This document shows positions 61,226 through 64,000 of a stretch of DNA of 64,000 nt, one piece after another (the stretch's first letter is position 1; every line of letters begins with the position of its first letter). The position numbers were made by a program, and so were the translations under genes. The stretch is from positions 310,001 through 374,000 of the forward strand of contig NZ_QRGA01000001.1 of the NCBI RefSeq assembly GCF_003367175.1, written 5' to 3'. The DNA is from Trinickia dinghuensis. Its GTDB lineage: Bacteria > Pseudomonadota > Gammaproteobacteria > Burkholderiales > Burkholderiaceae. Below the pieces are notes generated by a model. It did no database searches and was not told the origin of the DNA. It saw only the letters and a list, made by a program, of their open reading frames with translations.

Positions 61226-62779
61226 ATGAACATCAAGCAAAAGCTCCAACTTCTCGTGGGCGTATCCGTCGTCTCCATCGGCAGCGGTATCGCCATTGCC
61301 GCGCTGACGCTGACTTCGGCCAACTACGCGCAGCTATCGGCACGGCAAAATCTGCAGGTCGCGCTCGGGCTGACCGAGATCAAGGCGAGCGCGGTCTCGA
61401 CGATCGAAACCGATCCGGCCGCCGACGACACCAAACGGATCTTCGCGAAAGCGGAGCAGAACATCGAAAAATGGCAGGAGCAGGTGAAGCCGCTGATCGA
61501 GGACAACGCGACACAGGGGCAGTTGGCCTCGATCGTCGATCAATGGAACGGCTACGACCGCAAGTCGCACGAAATCATCGATCAGGCCGCGAGCGACGCC
61601 AAAGCGGCCACCGACCAGGTGACGGCGCTGTACCGCACTACCTTCAAGCCGTTGCACGCCTTGCTCGAGCAGGCCACCCAGGCGGCACGCGAGCGCGCGC
61701 AGCAAAGCGCCGACGAAGCGCAACAAGCGCGGCGCCGTGCCAAGATGATCGTCGTTTCCGTGCTTGCGCTGATCCTCGTGCTCGTCGTGGGCTGGATCAT
61801 GGTGCTGTCGCGTTCGATCCTCGGCGCGCTGGACAGCATCAAAACGACGCTGGAGCGCACAAGCGCGTCGCTCGACCTGGCCGAACGCGCGCCGGTCCTC
61901 GCTCATGACGAGATCGGTGCGGCGGCCACGGCGTTCAACGTCTTGATGACACGGGTGGGCGAAGCCATGCACACCGTGCGGCAGTCGGCCGATTCGGTCG
62001 GCGTCGGCTCGAAGCAGATCGCGAGCGGCAACACGGACCTCTCCGCGCGAACCGAAGAACAGGCCGCCTCGCTGGAGCAGACCGCCGCGAGCATGACGCA
62101 GTTGACGCAGACGGTGAAGCAGAACAGCGACAACGCACGGCAAGCCAATGCGTTGGCCACGCGCGCGACGGACATGGCCGATGCCGGCAACGAAGCGGTG
62201 CAGGACATGGTCCGGTCGATCGGCGAGGTCAGCTCGAGCTCGGACAAAATCTCTCAGATCACGAGCACGATCGAAGGCATTGCCTTCCAGACCAATATCC
62301 TTGCATTGAACGCCGCCGTTGAAGCCGCGCGGGCCGGCGAGCAAGGGCGCGGCTTTGCGGTCGTCGCCAGCGAAGTGCGCTCTCTGGCGCAACGCTCGGC
62401 CGCCGCGGCGAAGGAAATCAAGGAACTGATTGCCTCATCCGTTTCGATGATTCAAGATAGCGCCACCCAAGCGACACAAGTCGGATCGACGATGGGCGAG
62501 GTGAAGCAAGCGATCAAGCAGGTGTCCGACATCGTCGGCGAGATCGCAGCGGCGTCGGAGGAACAGAGCCAAGGCATCGAACAGGTTCATCAAGCTGTTT
62601 CTCAGATGGACGACGTGACCCAGCAGAATGCCTCGCTCGTCGAAGAAGCGGCAGCCGCGGCCCAGTCGCTCGAAGAGCAGGCGGCGAAGCTTACGGAGGC
62701 CGTCTCCGTATTCCGGCTTTTGGATGCAGGCCCGTCGATTTCTCGCCCAACGATGGCGCGTCGGCACGCACTCGCCTAG
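61226..62779 (+). CDS. Methyl-accepting chemotaxis protein
   Basis: A 517-residue chemoreceptor: first membrane helix at ~8-30, a periplasmic four-helix-bundle sensor at ~31-170, second helix at ~173-195 ([20 protein letters not shown]), HAMP at ~196-250 and a signalling domain with the conserved hairpin tip [20 protein letters not shown]. Methylation-type helices ([35 protein letters not shown]) are present. The C-terminus lacks an NWETF-type CheR docking pentapeptide. No chemotaxis genes adjoin, so this is an orphan receptor probably tuned to a local nutrient. Confidence 0.9.
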   Translation: MNIKQKLQLLVGVSVVSIGSGIAIAALTLTSANYAQLSARQNLQVALGLTEIKASAVSTIETDPAADDTKRIFAKAEQNIEKWQEQVKPLIEDNATQGQLASIVDQWNGYDRKSHEIIDQAASDAKAATDQVTALYRTTFKPLHALLEQATQAARERAQQSADEAQQARRRAKMIVVSVLALILVLVVGWIMVLSRSILGALDSIKTTLERTSASLDLAERAPVLAHDEIGAAATAFNVLMTRVGEAMHTVRQSADSVGVGSKQIASGNTDLSARTEEQAASLEQTAASMTQLTQTVKQNSDNARQANALATRATDMADAGNEAVQDMVRSIGEVSSSSDKISQITSTIEGIAFQTNILALNAAVEAARAGEQGRGFAVVASEVRSLAQRSAAAAKEIKELIASSVSMIQDSATQATQVGSTMGEVKQAIKQVSDIVGEIAAASEEQSQGIEQVHQAVSQMDDVTQQNASLVEEAAAAAQSLEEQAAKLTEAVSVFRLLDAGPSISRPTMARRHALA

Positions 62780-62890
62780 GTGTCGAGGCACCGGCGGATC
62801 GCGGAGGCTGTTTCGATTCGAAGCGGAAGAACGCGGCCGCATCGAGGGCGATCCTCGTTTGCAACCCGGCGAAAGATAAGGCTCAATTCG

Positions 62891-64000
62891 ATGATGGCGA
62901 AAGTACGCGCGCTATGGCGGACGGTGCAGACGGCTATCGAACGCCTCGACAGCAAGCTTTATTTCGTTGCCATCCGCCGGGGGCTCGCCCTTCCTCTCCC
63001 GCTGATCATGGTCGGCGCGTTCACCTTGTTGATCAGGTTTCCGCCCTCCGCGGGCATTCGCGCTTTTTTGCTCGAGGCCTTCGGCCCACGTCTCGACGCC
63101 TTCTGCGACAGCGTGCTCGCCGGCACGTTCGGGATCGGCTCCCTGGTCGCCATGTACGGCTTTGCCGAAACGTTGACGACGCTGCACAACCAGCGGCTAG
63201 GCCATCGCCAAGTGAACCCGACCATCGCCGCGATGGTCGTCATGTCGTGCTTCTTCACGGCGCTGGGGCCGGTCAGCGGCGCGTCGCTATTCGTGTCGCT
63301 CTCTCTCGGGCAAGGATTGTTCGGAGCGCTTATCGTGGCGTCCATCGGCGGAAGCTTATTTTTGAAGCTTTGCGGCGTACGGCACCTGCGCATCCCGATC
63401 GGCAACTTCGGCAACGACCCGCTGGTCAGCGATGTATTTACTGTCATTCCGGCCGCGTCGCTGACTATCTTGACGTTCGCCGCTCTAAAAGCGATGTTGC
63501 ACGGCCTGAACTGGCCCAGTTTGCCCGAAACGATCAGTTCGTCGATCGGAGCGCCCCTTCCGACGCTCGCCAACAGCCTATCGTTTTGCATCGGGTATGA
63601 GGCGGCCAGTCAGTTTCTCTGGCTTTTCGGCATTCACGGGCCCAATGCGCTGCACGTGGTCCAACAACATGTGCTCGAACCCGCGGCGAGTGCAAATGTA
63701 GCGGCGCTTGCAGCCGGCGCACGCCCGCCGTTCATTTTCACCTTCGATTTTTTTTCGGCCTTTGCGCGAATGGGCGGATCGGGCGGCACGTTGAGTCTCC
63801 TTCTCGCGCTGCTCGTGGTCAGCCGCACGGCCCGGCAGCGAAAGCTCGCGCTTCTGATGCTGCTGCCGGCCTTGTTCAACGTGAACGAACCGTTGCTGTT
63901 CGGTCTGCCGCTCGTGCTCAACCCGACATACGCCGTTCCGTTCGTGCTGGCCCCGCTCGTTCAAGCTTTGATCGCCTACGCCGCGATCGGAGCCCACCTC
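62891..64000 (+). CDS. PTS EIIC-type membrane protein, truncated by window edge
   Basis: The frame is open to the last base (370 codons seen). It starts MMAKVRALWRTVQTAIERLD at 62891 with AAGG upstream, and contains repeated hydrophobic segments and EIIC signatures of the cellobiose/lichenan family: FGNDPLVSDVFTVIPAA, LFGIHGPNAL with the sugar-binding region, and LFNVNEPLLFGLPLVLNPTY. In Gram-negative bacteria without matching EIIA/EIIB genes, EIIC domains of this type are sometimes fused to a C-terminal EAL domain that degrades cyclic-di-GMP; whether that occurs here is beyond the window. It follows the chemoreceptor by 111 nt, so joint expression is possible. Confidence 0.8.
   Translation, partial: MMAKVRALWRTVQTAIERLDSKLYFVAIRRGLALPLPLIMVGAFTLLIRFPPSAGIRAFLLEAFGPRLDAFCDSVLAGTFGIGSLVAMYGFAETLTTLHNQRLGHRQVNPTIAAMVVMSCFFTALGPVSGASLFVSLSLGQGLFGALIVASIGGSLFLKLCGVRHLRIPIGNFGNDPLVSDVFTVIPAASLTILTFAALKAMLHGLNWPSLPETISSSIGAPLPTLANSLSFCIGYEAASQFLWLFGIHGPNALHVVQQHVLEPAASANVAALAAGARPPFIFTFDFFSAFARMGGSGGTLSLLLALLVVSRTARQRKLALLMLLPALFNVNEPLLFGLPLVLNPTYAVPFVLAPLVQALIAYAAIGAHL

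Noticed and set aside
1..64000. tRNA or rRNA genes, CRISPR arrays, intact transposases, integrases or attachment sites
   Set aside because: None could be supported; the lower-GC left part suggests transfer, but no mobility gene or flanking repeat was found.

Overview
The window looks like chromosome or megaplasmid DNA from a plant-associated member of the Burkholderiaceae (Burkholderia/Paraburkholderia/Trinickia type). The support is a Burkholderia-style porin, a DUF3331 protein, several GcvA-like LysR regulators, a DUF969/DUF979 transporter pair, strongly G/C-ending codons from about 15 kb onward, and a TTCGC-N15-TTCGC (PIP/hrpII) box with a correctly spaced -10 element in front of a candidate type III effector. 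The first 14.8 kb is visibly less GC-rich than the rest and reads as accessory DNA. No rRNA, tRNA, CRISPR array or intact insertion sequence was seen.

Layout. 0-1.3 kb: an hrpII-like box and a putative effector with a CheD/CNF-like deamidase core. 1.4-5.9 kb: a minus-strand operon (nitrilase, sulfite-oxidase-like enzyme, PLP C-S lyase) and a divergent LysR gene with a perfect 16-bp palindrome between them. 5.9-13.1 kb: nitrogen and sulfur genes (amino-acid binding protein, XRE-cupin regulator, an extra glutamine synthetase, an Lrp regulator, a second C-S lyase/synthase overlapping an M20 acyl-amino-acid hydrolase); two near-identical operator-like sites, 5.7 kb apart, suggest a shared regulon. 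13.1-21.2 kb: a possible broken gene, an M35-like metalloprotease without signal peptide, a PIP-box-driven amidohydrolase-fold protein with a Ser/Thr-rich N-terminus, and a 1445-residue effector-like protein.

21.4-28 kb: 5-oxoproline hydrolysis and uptake (fused HyuA-HyuB enzyme, DUF969, DUF979, LysR). 28-46 kb: a catabolic block with a MocR regulator, a mandelate-racemase-family enzyme, all three parts of a glycine-betaine/proline-type ABC importer (scattered), a porin, two GcvA-like LysR regulators, two aldehyde dehydrogenases, an aldo-keto reductase, a formaldehyde-activating enzyme, a GMC oxidoreductase and a second enolase-superfamily enzyme. Together they suggest uptake and oxidation of an N-methylated or sugar-acid-like plant compound, with a sink for formaldehyde.

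46-64 kb: a BON protein, an MFS transporter with a molybdenum hydroxylase (fused 2Fe-2S/Mo subunit plus FAD subunit) and TetR regulator, a GAF histidine kinase with a FixJ-type response regulator, an amidase, two exported alpha/beta hydrolases flanking a DipZ-like thiol-redox protein, DUF3331, a chemoreceptor, and a PTS EIIC-type membrane protein running off the right edge.

The most novel material is the effector set (321-1232, 13681-14751, 15097-16734, 16856-21193): two genes have hrpII-type promoters, and the proteins carry enzymatic folds that I cannot match to a well-known effector family.
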